From a virus, in IMG/VR virus record IMGVR_UViG_3300032236_001457, positions 1 through 64,000 of that record: a stretch of DNA of 64,000 nt. One strand, given 5' to 3'. Made by a program: the position numbers and the translations under genes. Below, piece by piece: positions 44,956-51,342 of this stretch. A model generated the notes under the pieces. It made no database searches, was not told where the DNA came from, and was given only the letters and a program-made list of their open reading frames with translations. Positions within the stretch are counted from its first letter, which is position 1. Every line of letters begins with the position of its first letter.

Positions 44956-45431
44956 TAGACTACCTGATGTTTATCTACAACCTGTTGAATAACTTTCGCT
45001 ACCAATTGATTAAGTGTGATGTCCTGTTCGTGAGCCAAGCTCATTAGACGGAACATTTCGACTTCACCCAGTTCTAGTGGAATACTAACACGAGTATCAT
45101 AGTCTCGACCTGCCACAATGGCTTCAGCCTTTTCTAACCAATCTGCTTCATCTTCCAAATCTGTCCATTCAACATCATCCCAGGCTTGTTTATCAAGATC
45201 CTTACGATGATCTGGGTGGGTATACCGGTAAGCACGACTGTTTTTATAGTCGCAGGCTTGGACACAATAGACTGTTTGATCTTGTGTATTGAAGATCACA
45301 CAGAGGCTATGGCCATCTTGATCGCCGTTCCAACTGTCCAGACTGTAGGCACCGGGCTCAAATCCATACCAATCACTACCTTCTGAAATACGATAGTTAA
45401 CAGTTTCCATGAATTGTTTCAGTGTAATCAT
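44955..45431 (-). CDS. Conserved phage hypothetical protein
   Basis: 158 residues. Starts MITLKQFMETVNYRISEGS, an N-terminus that also ends in I-S-E/G. Then AYSLDSWNGDQDGHSLCVIF, AYRYTHPDHRKDLDKQAWDD and a C-terminal helix with YDTRVSIPLELGEVEMFRLM. I have seen close relatives in cyanophage-type genomes without function. Overlaps by 4 bp with the 70-residue gene upstream. Confidence 0.75.
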   Translation of the reverse strand: MITLKQFMETVNYRISEGSDWYGFEPGAYSLDSWNGDQDGHSLCVIFNTQDQTVYCVQACDYKNSRAYRYTHPDHRKDLDKQAWDDVEWTDLEDEADWLEKAEAIVAGRDYDTRVSIPLELGEVEMFRLMSLAHEQDITLNQLVAKVIQQVVDKHQVV

Positions 45432-45640
45432 TTCCGGTCCTCTTCGTTAATTGTTTCACTATTATAAATGACGGTGCCGTCTGTGTCAAGAACTTCGTAT
45501 ACCAGAGGTTCTGGGCCCAATGCGGATCTCAAGGAGGAGATGGCCTGTTCGGCTACGATTCTTCCTTGGGATCCAGGTTTGAATGCCACAATGAGCCATT
45601 CAAGAGCCTCCAGGGCTTCTCGCATGGCCTCTGTGCTCAT
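45428..45640 (-). CDS. Hypothetical protein
   Basis: 70 residues. N-terminal helices (AMREALEALEWLIVAFKPGS, IVAEQAISSLRSALG) then a beta hairpin (VYEVLDTDGTVIYNSE). No family recognised. ATGA overlaps both sides place it in the same translational chain as the accessory genes upstream. Confidence 0.65.
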   Translation of the reverse strand: MSTEAMREALEALEWLIVAFKPGSQGRIVAEQAISSLRSALGPEPLVYEVLDTDGTVIYNSETINEEDRK

Positions 45641-45807
45641 AGATCGAATTCGGAATCGTTTGGACCTTTTTTAATCTTAGCAGGTGGTTTTTGTTCACTG
45701 GCAATAATAGCATTGATCATAGCTCGTTTATAATCGGCACGACGATCAGCGGGCATTAGGGCCATTACAGTTTTATATTGTTTAGGGAATTTTACTACTC
45801 GTTTCAT
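45637..45807 (-). CDS. Small basic hypothetical protein
   Basis: 56 residues, ATG 45807, stop overlapping the next start (ATGA at 45637-45640). Basic (MKRVVKFPKQYKTVMALMPA, DRRADYKRAMINAII, PPAKIKKGPNDSEFDL). No family recognised. Perfect junctions on the 3' side and good fit in an otherwise empty 168-bp gap support it. Confidence 0.65.
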   Translation of the reverse strand: MKRVVKFPKQYKTVMALMPADRRADYKRAMINAIIASEQKPPAKIKKGPNDSEFDL

Positions 45808-45808
45808 T

Positions 45809-45982
45809 TTATTTTACTCCAAAATGTTTTTTAATTAGATCGGTGGCGTGGTATGGTTCGGCGGTTTCGGCTATGCGAGCGCATTCTGCTACGGCAAGTT
45901 CGATTAGTCGTTCCAATCTATCTTGTTCGTATGTTGAACTAAATCCTGCCAGTTTGATTAGTTGTTGAATATTTGTGTTCAT
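45809..45982 (-). CDS. MNERI/HFGVEE family paralogue
   Basis: 57 residues from ATG 45982, which overlaps the methyltransferase stop by 4 bp. Starts MNTNIQQLIKLAGF and ends LIKKHFGVK, with LIELAVAECARIAETAEPY in the middle; it is a divergent member of the family repeated through 51.3 kb. Small, helical, no membrane segment. Function unknown. Confidence 0.75.
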   Translation of the reverse strand: MNTNIQQLIKLAGFSSTYEQDRLERLIELAVAECARIAETAEPYHATDLIKKHFGVK

Positions 45983-46713
45983 TTTTTGTTGTTTATAAAA
46001 ATTCCTCTCCAAGAGAGATCTAAAAACTTTGATAAATTAACATTGGATTCTTTTTCTGTGTGAAAAGGTTCTACATTTTCCTCAGAAAAATAATTCTTTA
46101 AATCTCGTAAATTGTCGGTTTTAGGATGAGCCCACAAGTGTTTTTTAAAATCTACAGTTTCTTCTGTTATGCCGTCAGGTAGTTCAACATCTACAAGAAA
46201 TTCGTCGGTTGTATTTTGAGATGGATCCACAGGCACAATTGGCCAAGATTTCATCTTTGCATCAAACACACAAAATTTACTATTGAATTTTAATTTTTTT
46301 CGTATATTTTTAATAATTGTTTTGGTATCTATGGTATGTTGCAATGCCCAGACGGCAATACCTACAGTGAAATAATTATCAGGAAGCCGAGAGAATTCCG
46401 CATTATTGATGGCTGTGAAATTTGAATGATTAACATATTTGGTTGCATATTCCAACATTTTAGATTGAAAGTCTACACCTATTACTTTACAATTAAATTC
46501 TTCAATAATAGGTTTTGCTAACCTTCCTATGCCACACCCCCAATCTAGCACAACACTGTCTTCGTTAAAGAGATTGGTCTCGCGAAAATATTTCATTGTC
46601 CATTTGGTTTCTGTTTCCCATTGATCGGGAATAGAATCATCCGTTAGTATTATTTTTTTAGCATGTTCAATATCAGTTGGCTCAAAAAAATCGTAATTGT
46701 ATTTTACTAACAT
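45979..46713 (-). CDS. SAM-dependent methyltransferase (class I)
   Basis: 244 residues. SAM-binding motif I VVLDWGCGIGRLA (about 54-66), motif II VIGVDFQSKMLEYA, and a post-I region FTVGIAVWALQHT typical of methyltransferase type 11/25. No DNA-target motif (no NPPY-type sequence), so the substrate is more likely small molecule, sugar, lipid or protein than DNA. It interrupts the paralogue array and is AT-richer than its neighbours. The start overlaps a paralogue's stop by 7 bp. Confidence 0.88.
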   Translation of the reverse strand: MLVKYNYDFFEPTDIEHAKKIILTDDSIPDQWETETKWTMKYFRETNLFNEDSVVLDWGCGIGRLAKPIIEEFNCKVIGVDFQSKMLEYATKYVNHSNFTAINNAEFSRLPDNYFTVGIAVWALQHTIDTKTIIKNIRKKLKFNSKFCVFDAKMKSWPIVPVDPSQNTTDEFLVDVELPDGITEETVDFKKHLWAHPKTDNLRDLKNYFSEENVEPFHTEKESNVNLSKFLDLSWRGIFINNKK

Positions 46714-46958
46714 AAAACTCCAAAATGTTTAGATATGCGACTCATAGCCTGTTTCAATGCTCTGTTATGTGCCCGGTATAATCCTTCTATGGATTCATCA
46801 TGAGGATCAGGTTCAATCAGGTCATCAACGCAGTTAATACATTCCTTTACTAATAATTCGGCAAACTTTTCCAAACTGAACTGACGAGTATGTAAACCAG
46901 TTTGCCCGGGTATATGTATCATTGCTTCTTCTGCCAATCTTTCAAATTGTTCGTTCAT
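46707..46958 (-). CDS. MNERI/HFGVEE family paralogue
   Basis: 83 residues. Starts MNEQFERLAEEAM, has FSLEKFAELLVKECINCVDD and ends ISKHFGVLC. It matches the family frame: N-terminal helix, then FAELxVxEC helix, a variable insert, and the HFGV tail. Overlaps the upstream gene by 4 bp. Confidence 0.8.
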   Translation of the reverse strand: MNEQFERLAEEAMIHIPGQTGLHTRQFSLEKFAELLVKECINCVDDLIEPDPHDESIEGLYRAHNRALKQAMSRISKHFGVLC

Positions 46959-47296
46959 CGGCAGACCTCTATAGTAGCATCGGGTTCATTCCAGCAGGCA
47001 TTACGGTATTCATAAACAAACCGCCAAAGATTATCGTAATTACCCCAACCATTCTCTGGATTATGTTGTTTGAAACGATCGGGCTCACTCAGTAGTATGT
47101 TCCAACCTTCGTCCAGCAATTCCGCAATATCTTTAGCATAAACCAATTCATGTTCATCGGGTCGCCATAACACATCGTATAGTGTTAGTCCATTAGACAA
47201 TTTAACTTCGGAAGCCATCTTACACAAGTTATGAGTAATGTTGTTGTCATAGACTCTTACAGGTTTGGTCACATTTAAGGATACGGTTAAACTCAT
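46955..47296 (-). CDS. Conserved phage hypothetical protein
   Basis: 113 residues. Contains NNITHNLCKMASEVKLSNGL, LYDVLWRPDEHELVYAKDIA, LLDEGWNILLSEPDRFKQHN and PENGWGNYDNLWRFVYEY, a strongly patterned protein I recognise as widespread in phages and bacteria without a known function. Overlaps by 4 bp with the Cys-rich micro-gene upstream. Confidence 0.8.
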   Translation of the reverse strand: MSLTVSLNVTKPVRVYDNNITHNLCKMASEVKLSNGLTLYDVLWRPDEHELVYAKDIAELLDEGWNILLSEPDRFKQHNPENGWGNYDNLWRFVYEYRNACWNEPDATIEVCR

Positions 47297-47400
47297 TCTT
47301 CAATTCCTACTGATTTACATTTGTGGAATGGCATAATTCGACCAAGCCATCCAATCAGTTCACCGCAATTTTGGCAACAGTATGATGGGTATTTCTTCAT
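47293..47400 (-). CDS. Micro-gene: zinc-ribbon-like 35-residue protein
   Basis: 35 residues. Cys pattern YCCQNCGELIGWLGRIMPFH then KC suggests a one-zinc ribbon followed by a hydrophobic loop. ATG 47400 and the stop at 47293 both overlap their neighbours by exactly 4 bp (ATGA), which is hard to get by chance. Role unknown. Confidence 0.75.
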   Translation of the reverse strand: MKKYPSYCCQNCGELIGWLGRIMPFHKCKSVGIEE

Positions 47401-47585
47401 TCTTCAACACCAAAATGTTCTTTGAGATAATCTACATTGTCGCCGCGGTGAAACGCAACATCGATACATTCTCTCACCATCAACTCGGCGAACTTTTTAC
47501 ACTCGGGCATATCCCAATGACCAAATCCAAACATATCCGCTTTATATCCAGCCTGTTCGGCAAGTTGTTCAATTCGTTCGTTCAT
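47397..47585 (-). CDS. MNERI/HFGVEE family paralogue
   Basis: 62 residues, close to the family consensus: MNERIEQLAEQAGYKADMFG, KKFAELMVRECIDVAFHRGD, YLKEHFGVEE. ATGA overlaps both ends. It is probably a small all-helical protein with a variable middle. Confidence 0.82.
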   Translation of the reverse strand: MNERIEQLAEQAGYKADMFGFGHWDMPECKKFAELMVRECIDVAFHRGDNVDYLKEHFGVEE

Positions 47586-47893
47586 TCGTCAACTCCATAC
47601 TTCTTGTTTAGTTTTTTAATCTCTGCTCGGAGATTTCGTTTCTCATATTCAGCCCAACCAAGTTGCTCCTGCATATCCCGCATTTGTTGAGCAAAGTCAC
47701 GATCAGCAGGTGAGAGTTCTTCTTCTGCTCGTAGAATAAACTTACCATTTTCCCAATCAAATCCATTCTGAGCACTTTTAACAGCGACCATAGGAATCGC
47801 ACCAACTGTAGAGTAGGGCAGTTTAATGGCAATCATTACTTCATTCTCATCGCGGACATGTTCCAGTATGCGTTTGAGTTCGCTAACTTTCAT
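47582..47893 (-). CDS. Conserved hypothetical protein, coiled-coil tail
   Basis: 103 residues. N-terminal MKVSELKRILEHVRDENEVM and a beta unit (IAIKLPYSTVGAIPMVAVKS, NGFDWENGKFILRAEEEL) followed by a coiled coil (QMRDMQEQLGWAEYEKRNLR). The C-terminus KKYGVDE resembles the HFGVEE tail of the surrounding family. I recognise the N-terminal pattern from other phages, function unknown. Confidence 0.75.
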   Translation of the reverse strand: MKVSELKRILEHVRDENEVMIAIKLPYSTVGAIPMVAVKSAQNGFDWENGKFILRAEEELSPADRDFAQQMRDMQEQLGWAEYEKRNLRAEIKKLNKKYGVDE

Positions 47894-48105
47894 TCTTCAA
47901 CTCCAAAATGTTCTAGAATCTGTAGGCTACAATGTTGTCTGCTTCTAACATCATCACCGGGGCTGGGACGACTTTCACATATTAGAGCACATTCCCGCAC
48001 AATCAACTCGGCGAACTTCTCAGCAAACTTTCCATAAGTTGAAAACTGGTCGTTGACAATGACCATTCCAGCCTGTTCGGCAAGTTCTTTAATTCGTTCG
48101 TTCAT
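47890..48105 (-). CDS. MNERI/HFGVEE family paralogue
   Basis: 71 residues: MNERIKELAEQAGMVIVNDQ, KFAEKFAELIVRECALICES, LQILEHFGVEE. A good family consensus, with an insert before the tail (RPSPGDDVRSRQHC). Overlaps by 4 bp at both ends. Confidence 0.82.
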   Translation of the reverse strand: MNERIKELAEQAGMVIVNDQFSTYGKFAEKFAELIVRECALICESRPSPGDDVRSRQHCSLQILEHFGVEE

Positions 48106-48215
48106 GGTTTACCCCATATTGCTTCTAATACTGTATTAAGAGATACATTCAATATCCTTGAGATTACTTCTATTTGGAATCCTTCTTTATACATCTCTCT
48201 GATTTCATCCTTCAT
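48102..48215 (-). CDS. Micro-gene: helix-turn-helix-like 37-residue protein
   Basis: 37 residues, MKDEIREMYKEGFQIEVISR then ILNVSLNTVLEAIWGKP. The spacing (helix, EGFQIEVISRILNVSLNTVLEAI) matches the minimal resolvase-type helix-turn-helix (IxxIAxxLxVSxxTVxxxL). Perfect 4-bp ATGA overlaps at 48102 and 48215. Could regulate the array; this is inference. Confidence 0.72.
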   Translation of the reverse strand: MKDEIREMYKEGFQIEVISRILNVSLNTVLEAIWGKP

Positions 48216-48433
48216 TCTTCAACTCCGAAATGTTCTAGTTTCTCGTTTAAGAGATTCCAACTGACGCTACCAACTATGAACATATCACGGCAAATCTCAA
48301 TCTGTTCTTTCGCAATCAACTCGGCGAACTTTTCTAATTCATCGTAGCCTACAGTAGTGGCAGGTTTACTGCCAAACCAAAAACACTCTTCTGCTCTAGC
48401 CTGCTCTAAAAGTTGTTCAATTCGTTCGTTCAT
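48212..48433 (-). CDS. MNERI/HFGVEE family paralogue
   Basis: 73 residues: MNERIEQLLEQARAEECFWF, ELEKFAELIAKEQIEICRDM, KLEHFGVEE. Differs from siblings by Glu-Gln in place of REC, losing the conserved Cys. Overlaps both neighbours by 4 bp. Confidence 0.8.
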   Translation of the reverse strand: MNERIEQLLEQARAEECFWFGSKPATTVGYDELEKFAELIAKEQIEICRDMFIVGSVSWNLLNEKLEHFGVEE

Positions 48434-48786
48434 TTCATATTCCTTCCAATTTCAGCCGCGGCCCTGACGATGGCACGGCGGGTGGCGGCGTAGGGGTCGG
48501 TGCCGTACATGATTTTTCCAGTGCCTATGTAGCCTCCGTCAAACCAGCCGACCACGTAGTCGTCGTAATGCTTTATGTCGATCTTCAACTTCACCGCCAT
48601 CCTGAAGGCATCTCCATCGTCGGTCAGGGGTAGCCAAGCAAACGGTCGCCGGCTAGGCGTTGATGGGTCGCTGACATAAAGACAATTGTCCATCATGTCG
48701 TCCCAGCCAGAGATTCCATACCCCGCCGCCTTGGCAGCGTACTGGAGCAATTCATGGTCCAATTCTTGTATTCGTTCATTCATCAT
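48430..48786 (-). CDS. GC-rich hypothetical protein with an MNERI-type 5' end
   Basis: 118 residues. The first 8 codons (MMNERIQE) copy the family start, but the rest (DDGDAFRMAVKLKIDIKHYD, ATRRAIVRAAAEIGRNMK) is an unrelated protein of a type found in many phages. The DNA after the first 25 nt is clearly richer in G+C than its neighbours, suggesting an acquired gene fused to a resident translation start. Function unknown. Confidence 0.78.
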   Translation of the reverse strand: MMNERIQELDHELLQYAAKAAGYGISGWDDMMDNCLYVSDPSTPSRRPFAWLPLTDDGDAFRMAVKLKIDIKHYDDYVVGWFDGGYIGTGKIMYGTDPYAATRRAIVRAAAEIGRNMK

Positions 48787-49049
48787 TTTCTTTCCCTAGT
48801 TTTTAACAACATCACTTGTTCTTCGGTGGCAAATTCACTAATAAAGACACTGCTGTATTCTTTGCCTAACACTTTGTTTAGTAGGCCTGGCCCTAGTCCG
48901 ATAAATTCATATCTATAGTTATCCAGTTCGACTATCATGTTTTTAGTATCAACACGAAGATTTTGATTGGTAGTAAGGGTATCTTTACATTGATTAAATT
49001 TATGTTTGGCTTGTTCGTGCGTATCACAAACAAATAGTGTGCTATTCAT
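48783..49049 (-). CDS. Hypothetical protein
   Basis: 88 residues: MNSTLFVCDTHEQAKHKFNQ, then a strand-rich core (MIVELDNYRYEFIGLGPGLL) and SEFATEEQVMLLKTRERK. It resembles a viral DTHxQA protein seen in T4-like phages by impression. Overlaps by 4 bp with the paralogue upstream. Confidence 0.65.
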   Translation of the reverse strand: MNSTLFVCDTHEQAKHKFNQCKDTLTTNQNLRVDTKNMIVELDNYRYEFIGLGPGLLNKVLGKEYSSVFISEFATEEQVMLLKTRERK

Positions 49050-49261
49050 CCGTCAACTCCGAAATGTTCTTTAATCGCATCAATCATCTTCTCGCAAGCA
49101 CGGTTATATCCAATAACAAAGTGTGTATCAGTTTTCGGTTCTCCTCTAACCTCTGAGGCAATGTCTAAAAATTCCCGAACAATTAACTGGGCGAACTTGA
49201 AATCATCATAGTGTGCTGAGCCATATACTTGTTCAGCAAGTTCTTTAATTCGTTCATTCAT
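49046..49261 (-). CDS. MNERI/HFGVEE family paralogue
   Basis: 71 residues from ATG 49261: MNERIKELAEQVYGSAHYDD, FKFAQLIVREFLDIASEVRG, AIKEHFGVDG. The in-frame extension to 49306 is rejected because it overlaps the upstream gene without family similarity. Insert before the tail contains RACEKMIDA. Confidence 0.8.
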   Translation of the reverse strand: MNERIKELAEQVYGSAHYDDFKFAQLIVREFLDIASEVRGEPKTDTHFVIGYNRACEKMIDAIKEHFGVDG

Positions 49262-49484
49262 TGTTTGCCACACTATATCGTTCTGCCAGTCGGCGAATAG
49301 TGTCAATCCTTGGGCTTCCTAATGAATCATCATTGGTCAATTCGCTTAGAACATCGTAGACAATACACTTGTAGAATTTGGTCAGTTCTTCACGATTGAA
49401 AGTAAAAGATGCTGGAGGTTTGGGAAAGTCCCATTCTTTTTGACCGGCACAATCAATAGCAAGTTGTTCAAATAGTTCGTTCAC
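49254..49484 (-). CDS. Divergent MNERI-family-like protein
   Basis: 76 residues with a GTG start at 49484: MNELFEQLAIDCAGQKEWDF and LTKFYKCIVYDVLSELTNDD, ending RRLAERYSVANNE. It keeps the N-terminal helix pattern but lacks the HFGVEE tail. It is the first gene after the sigma-70 promoter at 49517. Overlaps the next gene by 8 bp. Confidence 0.65.
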   Translation of the reverse strand: MNELFEQLAIDCAGQKEWDFPKPPASFTFNREELTKFYKCIVYDVLSELTNDDSLGSPRIDTIRRLAERYSVANNE

Positions 49485-49516
49485 GATTCAATTCCGTTTT
49501 TACACTGTATGAATAC

Positions 49517-49545
49517 ATTATACAGACATTGCAGGGAATCGTCAA
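49517..49545 (-). promoter_or_regulatory. Sigma-70 promoter of the paralogue array
   Basis: TTGACG (49545-49540), 17 bp, TATAAT (49522-49517). A 5/6 -35 and consensus -10, in the only gap (84 bp) of the array. It would drive the genes from 49484 down to about 44.1 kb. Confidence 0.75.
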
Positions 49546-49568
49546 TCCGTTGTGGTTATACAACAATT

Positions 49569-49814
49569 TTAGGACCACCTCAACATAAACCACATAAATT
49601 TCTTTTCATCAACAATGCGGTAGTCTTCAATACTGTGGAGTTTGTGATTCAAATCAAGTTCTATGCCGTATTCAACTAGTATACGATGTATTTGAGCGTC
49701 AAGTCTTGCATTGCCCGTGACAAGTCGTGCTTCTGGTGTAAGAGTGACTGGAACATGACGCCCAAATTCACTGTATTCTCGACTTAATATTGTTTGTAAT
49801 TCGCAAGGCTTCAT
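49569..49814 (-). CDS. LRWS-tail family paralogue (last of four)
   Basis: 81 residues from ATG 49814, which overlaps the upstream stop by 4 bp. Basic/hydrophobic, ending KFMWFMLRWS. It is the last member before the promoter gap; here the LRWS codons are followed by TAA rather than an overlapping start, so the tail is conserved even without a gene to couple to. Function unknown. Confidence 0.75.
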   Translation of the reverse strand: MKPCELQTILSREYSEFGRHVPVTLTPEARLVTGNARLDAQIHRILVEYGIELDLNHKLHSIEDYRIVDEKKFMWFMLRWS

Positions 49815-50017
49815 GACCACCTCAATATGAACCAAGCATAATCACGATCATTGTCAAAATGAAACAGCATCTCTTGAGCCATAATACGAAATCCCCATCT
49901 AAACTGGTCGCCTACACTGTATAGGTCAGGAGCCATTTGTCCAAATTGTTGATCGCACCAATCCAGCATTTTACTCACTACATACGGATTCATACACTGA
50001 AATTTAGCTTCAATCAC
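49811..50017 (-). CDS. LRWS-tail family paralogue
   Basis: 68 residues from GTG 50017 (GTGA overlap). Starts MIEAKFQCMNPYVVSKMLDW, contains a CDQQFG helix and ends YAWFILRWS. Its own last codons (TTGAGGTGGTCATGA) carry a Shine-Dalgarno and the ATG of the next gene. Confidence 0.75.
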   Translation of the reverse strand: MIEAKFQCMNPYVVSKMLDWCDQQFGQMAPDLYSVGDQFRWGFRIMAQEMLFHFDNDRDYAWFILRWS

Positions 50018-50196
50018 GACCACCTCAAAGAAAACATTAACGCATCTTTTTCGTCGCTAAAATGATAATCAACCTTAGTATGATCATATGTATTGTATCC
50101 ATCCATGTGCATATCGTTAGTAATATAACTTGAACAATATTTTTTAGCCCAATGCAATGGTTCCCAAAATGGATCGTAAGGTATGGTAACTGTCAT
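50014..50196 (-). CDS. LRWS-tail family paralogue
   Basis: 60 residues from ATG 50196 (ATGA overlap): MTVTIPYDPFWEPLHWAKKY, then a beta strand pair and the tail DALMFSLRWS. The longer frame with GTG 50217 would be read from inside the upstream tail and is rejected. Ends with the same SD-plus-start arrangement (GTG). Confidence 0.75.
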   Translation of the reverse strand: MTVTIPYDPFWEPLHWAKKYCSSYITNDMHMDGYNTYDHTKVDYHFSDEKDALMFSLRWS

Positions 50197-50411
50197 GACC
50201 ACCTCAATATAAACCACGCACAGTCAGGTTCATTGCGAAATTTGAAAACACCCTCGCCATCATAATGCCAGCTAGAGTCCAGGGTGTAACCAAACTGTTT
50301 CTCGCACCATTCTATACAGGGTGTCCAACCTTCATACATTTCTCCTCTTGGAGGAACCGTTGTAATCGGTGCCGGCACACTGGCCACATACCATCCATCG
50401 TAGGTCTGCAT
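50193..50411 (-). CDS. LRWS-tail family paralogue (first of four)
   Basis: 72 residues: MQTYDGWYVASVPAPITTVP, WTPCIEWCEKQFGYTLDSSW and CAWFILRWS. The conserved core is a helix with WCxxQFG followed by strands FKFRNEPDCAWFILRWS, a ferredoxin-like or small alpha/beta unit. Family members differ in the N-terminus but keep the tail. Function unknown. Confidence 0.75.
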   Translation of the reverse strand: MQTYDGWYVASVPAPITTVPPRGEMYEGWTPCIEWCEKQFGYTLDSSWHYDGEGVFKFRNEPDCAWFILRWS

Positions 50412-50412
50412 T

Positions 50413-50517
50413 TTAACAAAGACCGAATGTAGAGTGGGTGATTAAGTAATGGGCACTGATGATCATCACAATGATGCCAAACAGTTGGATGATTCGATCC
50501 ATGTGATTATTTTTCAT
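50413..50517 (-). CDS. Micro-gene: 34-residue membrane peptide
   Basis: 34 residues, MKNNHMDRIIQLFGIIVMII then SAHYLITHSTFGLC: one membrane helix with a short charged head. It fills the gap between a paralogue and the LRWS family and overlaps the upstream stop by 11 bp. There is no Shine-Dalgarno, so confidence is low. Confidence 0.4.
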   Translation of the reverse strand: MKNNHMDRIIQLFGIIVMIISAHYLITHSTFGLC

Positions 50518-50716
50518 TACTGGGCAATCCAAAATGTTGTCGAATTTCTCTTGCGGTGCCTCCGCCGGTCATTTTGCTTTCGGCAATTTTGACACATTCA
50601 ATAGCAATCGACTCAGCGAATTCTCGCATCTGCTCAAAAGTGTATCCGTGGAGATCGCCTCGTTCTGGATCATACCCTAGCCATTCTTGAGCGGGTAGTT
50701 TAATTCTTTCGTTCAC
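50507..50716 (-). CDS. MNERI/HFGVEE family paralogue
   Basis: 69 residues, GTG start at 50716: MNERIKLPAQEWLGYDPERG, MREFAESIAIECVKIAESKM and EIRQHFGLPSNEK. The tail is degenerate (HFGLPS). Variable segment before the tail is glycine-rich (TGGGTA). Confidence 0.78.
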   Translation of the reverse strand: MNERIKLPAQEWLGYDPERGDLHGYTFEQMREFAESIAIECVKIAESKMTGGGTAREIRQHFGLPSNEK

Positions 50717-50803
50717 TCAATACCCCCAAGATAGTATACCACCACACCCGCTCCAATAGTAATTGTCGCAACCAATTAATTGAATAGGATAAAATTCAAT
50801 CAC
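50717..50803 (-). CDS. Possible micro-gene of 28 residues
   Basis: VIEFYPIQLIGCDNYYWSGC then GGILSWGY, GTG start at 50803 overlapping the end of the upstream gene by 8 bp and stopping 1 bp before the next start. The Trp/Cys/Gly-rich composition is odd but could be chance. Weak evidence, based on fit only. Confidence 0.25.
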   Translation of the reverse strand: MIEFYPIQLIGCDNYYWSGCGGILSWGY

Positions 50804-51002
50804 CTTTACCAACCCACATATGAGCTACTTCTTCAAAGTCAAAGATTTCTCCTGCTTGTCGATAACGATCTTCACATGGTCCGCAGACAGTTTGATACAC
50901 GATGGCTCGCTCGCCATAACGATCTGTGCCTTTGGTCATAATATGATAAGCGTGTGGAAAGTCAAATACCTCATGACCGCAACTCAGTATAATTCTGCTC
51001 AT
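50796..51002 (-). CDS. Hypothetical zinc-binding protein
   Basis: 68 residues: MSRIILSCGHEVFDFPHAYH, then VYQTVCGPCEDRYRQAGEIF. A CGH and a CGPC motif make a likely zinc site. I recognise the form SCGH...VCGPC from small phage proteins without known function. Start overlaps the membrane protein stop (TAATG). Confidence 0.72.
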   Translation of the reverse strand: MSRIILSCGHEVFDFPHAYHIMTKGTDRYGERAIVYQTVCGPCEDRYRQAGEIFDFEEVAHMWVGKGD

Positions 51003-51136
51003 TACCGATCCTTGGTATCCTTTGTTTCTTCAACTTGCGTTTCAAACCTAGGTTCGATATATCGATCCCAAACCTTTTGGCCACTGTTCCAACCAAATAC
51101 TGAGAAAAACCCAAATAGTATAGCACCCCAGATCAT
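51002..51136 (-). CDS. Small membrane protein
   Basis: 44 residues from ATG 51136, chosen because it gives a 4-bp ATGA overlap with the upstream paralogue; the frame to 51217 would overlap that gene. One membrane helix (MIWGAILFGFFSVFGWNSGQ) then an amphipathic, Glu/Lys-rich tail. Confidence 0.65.
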   Translation of the reverse strand: MIWGAILFGFFSVFGWNSGQKVWDRYIEPRFETQVEETKDTKDR

Positions 51137-51342
51137 AGTGGTCTCGTATAAAAGTCTTTGATTTCCTGTGCCACTTGGCGGCCATTGCCATCTGACAGTA
51201 GTGCAATTCCTATGCAATCTTCAATGATCAACCGAGCAAAGCGTGTTAATTCTTTTTCGTAAGCCATTATTGGTTTACCGTGTTCAAATCCAGCAGATGC
51301 GAATCCTGATTCAAACGCTAGTTCTTTAATTCTTTCGTGCAT
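51133..51342 (-). CDS. MNERI-family paralogue (divergent)
   Basis: 69 residues: MHERIKELAFESGFASAGFE, ELTRFARLIIEDCIGIALLS and EIKDFYTRPL. Family-like N-terminus and central helix; the HFGVEE tail is replaced by DFYTRPL. Overlaps the upstream gene's end by 25 bp. Confidence 0.75.
   Translation of the reverse strand: MHERIKELAFESGFASAGFEHGKPIMAYEKELTRFARLIIEDCIGIALLSDGNGRQVAQEIKDFYTRPL

Larger units (their letters stand above)
49569..50207 (-). repeat. Four copies of the LRWS-coding sequence that doubles as SD + start
   Basis: The plus strand gaccacctcaa occurs at the 3' end of all four genes (49573, 49815, 50018, 50197 regions). On the minus strand, TTGAGGTGGTC followed by ATGA or GTGA codes LRWS-stop in one frame and provides GAGG plus the next start in another. 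Confidence 0.8.
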
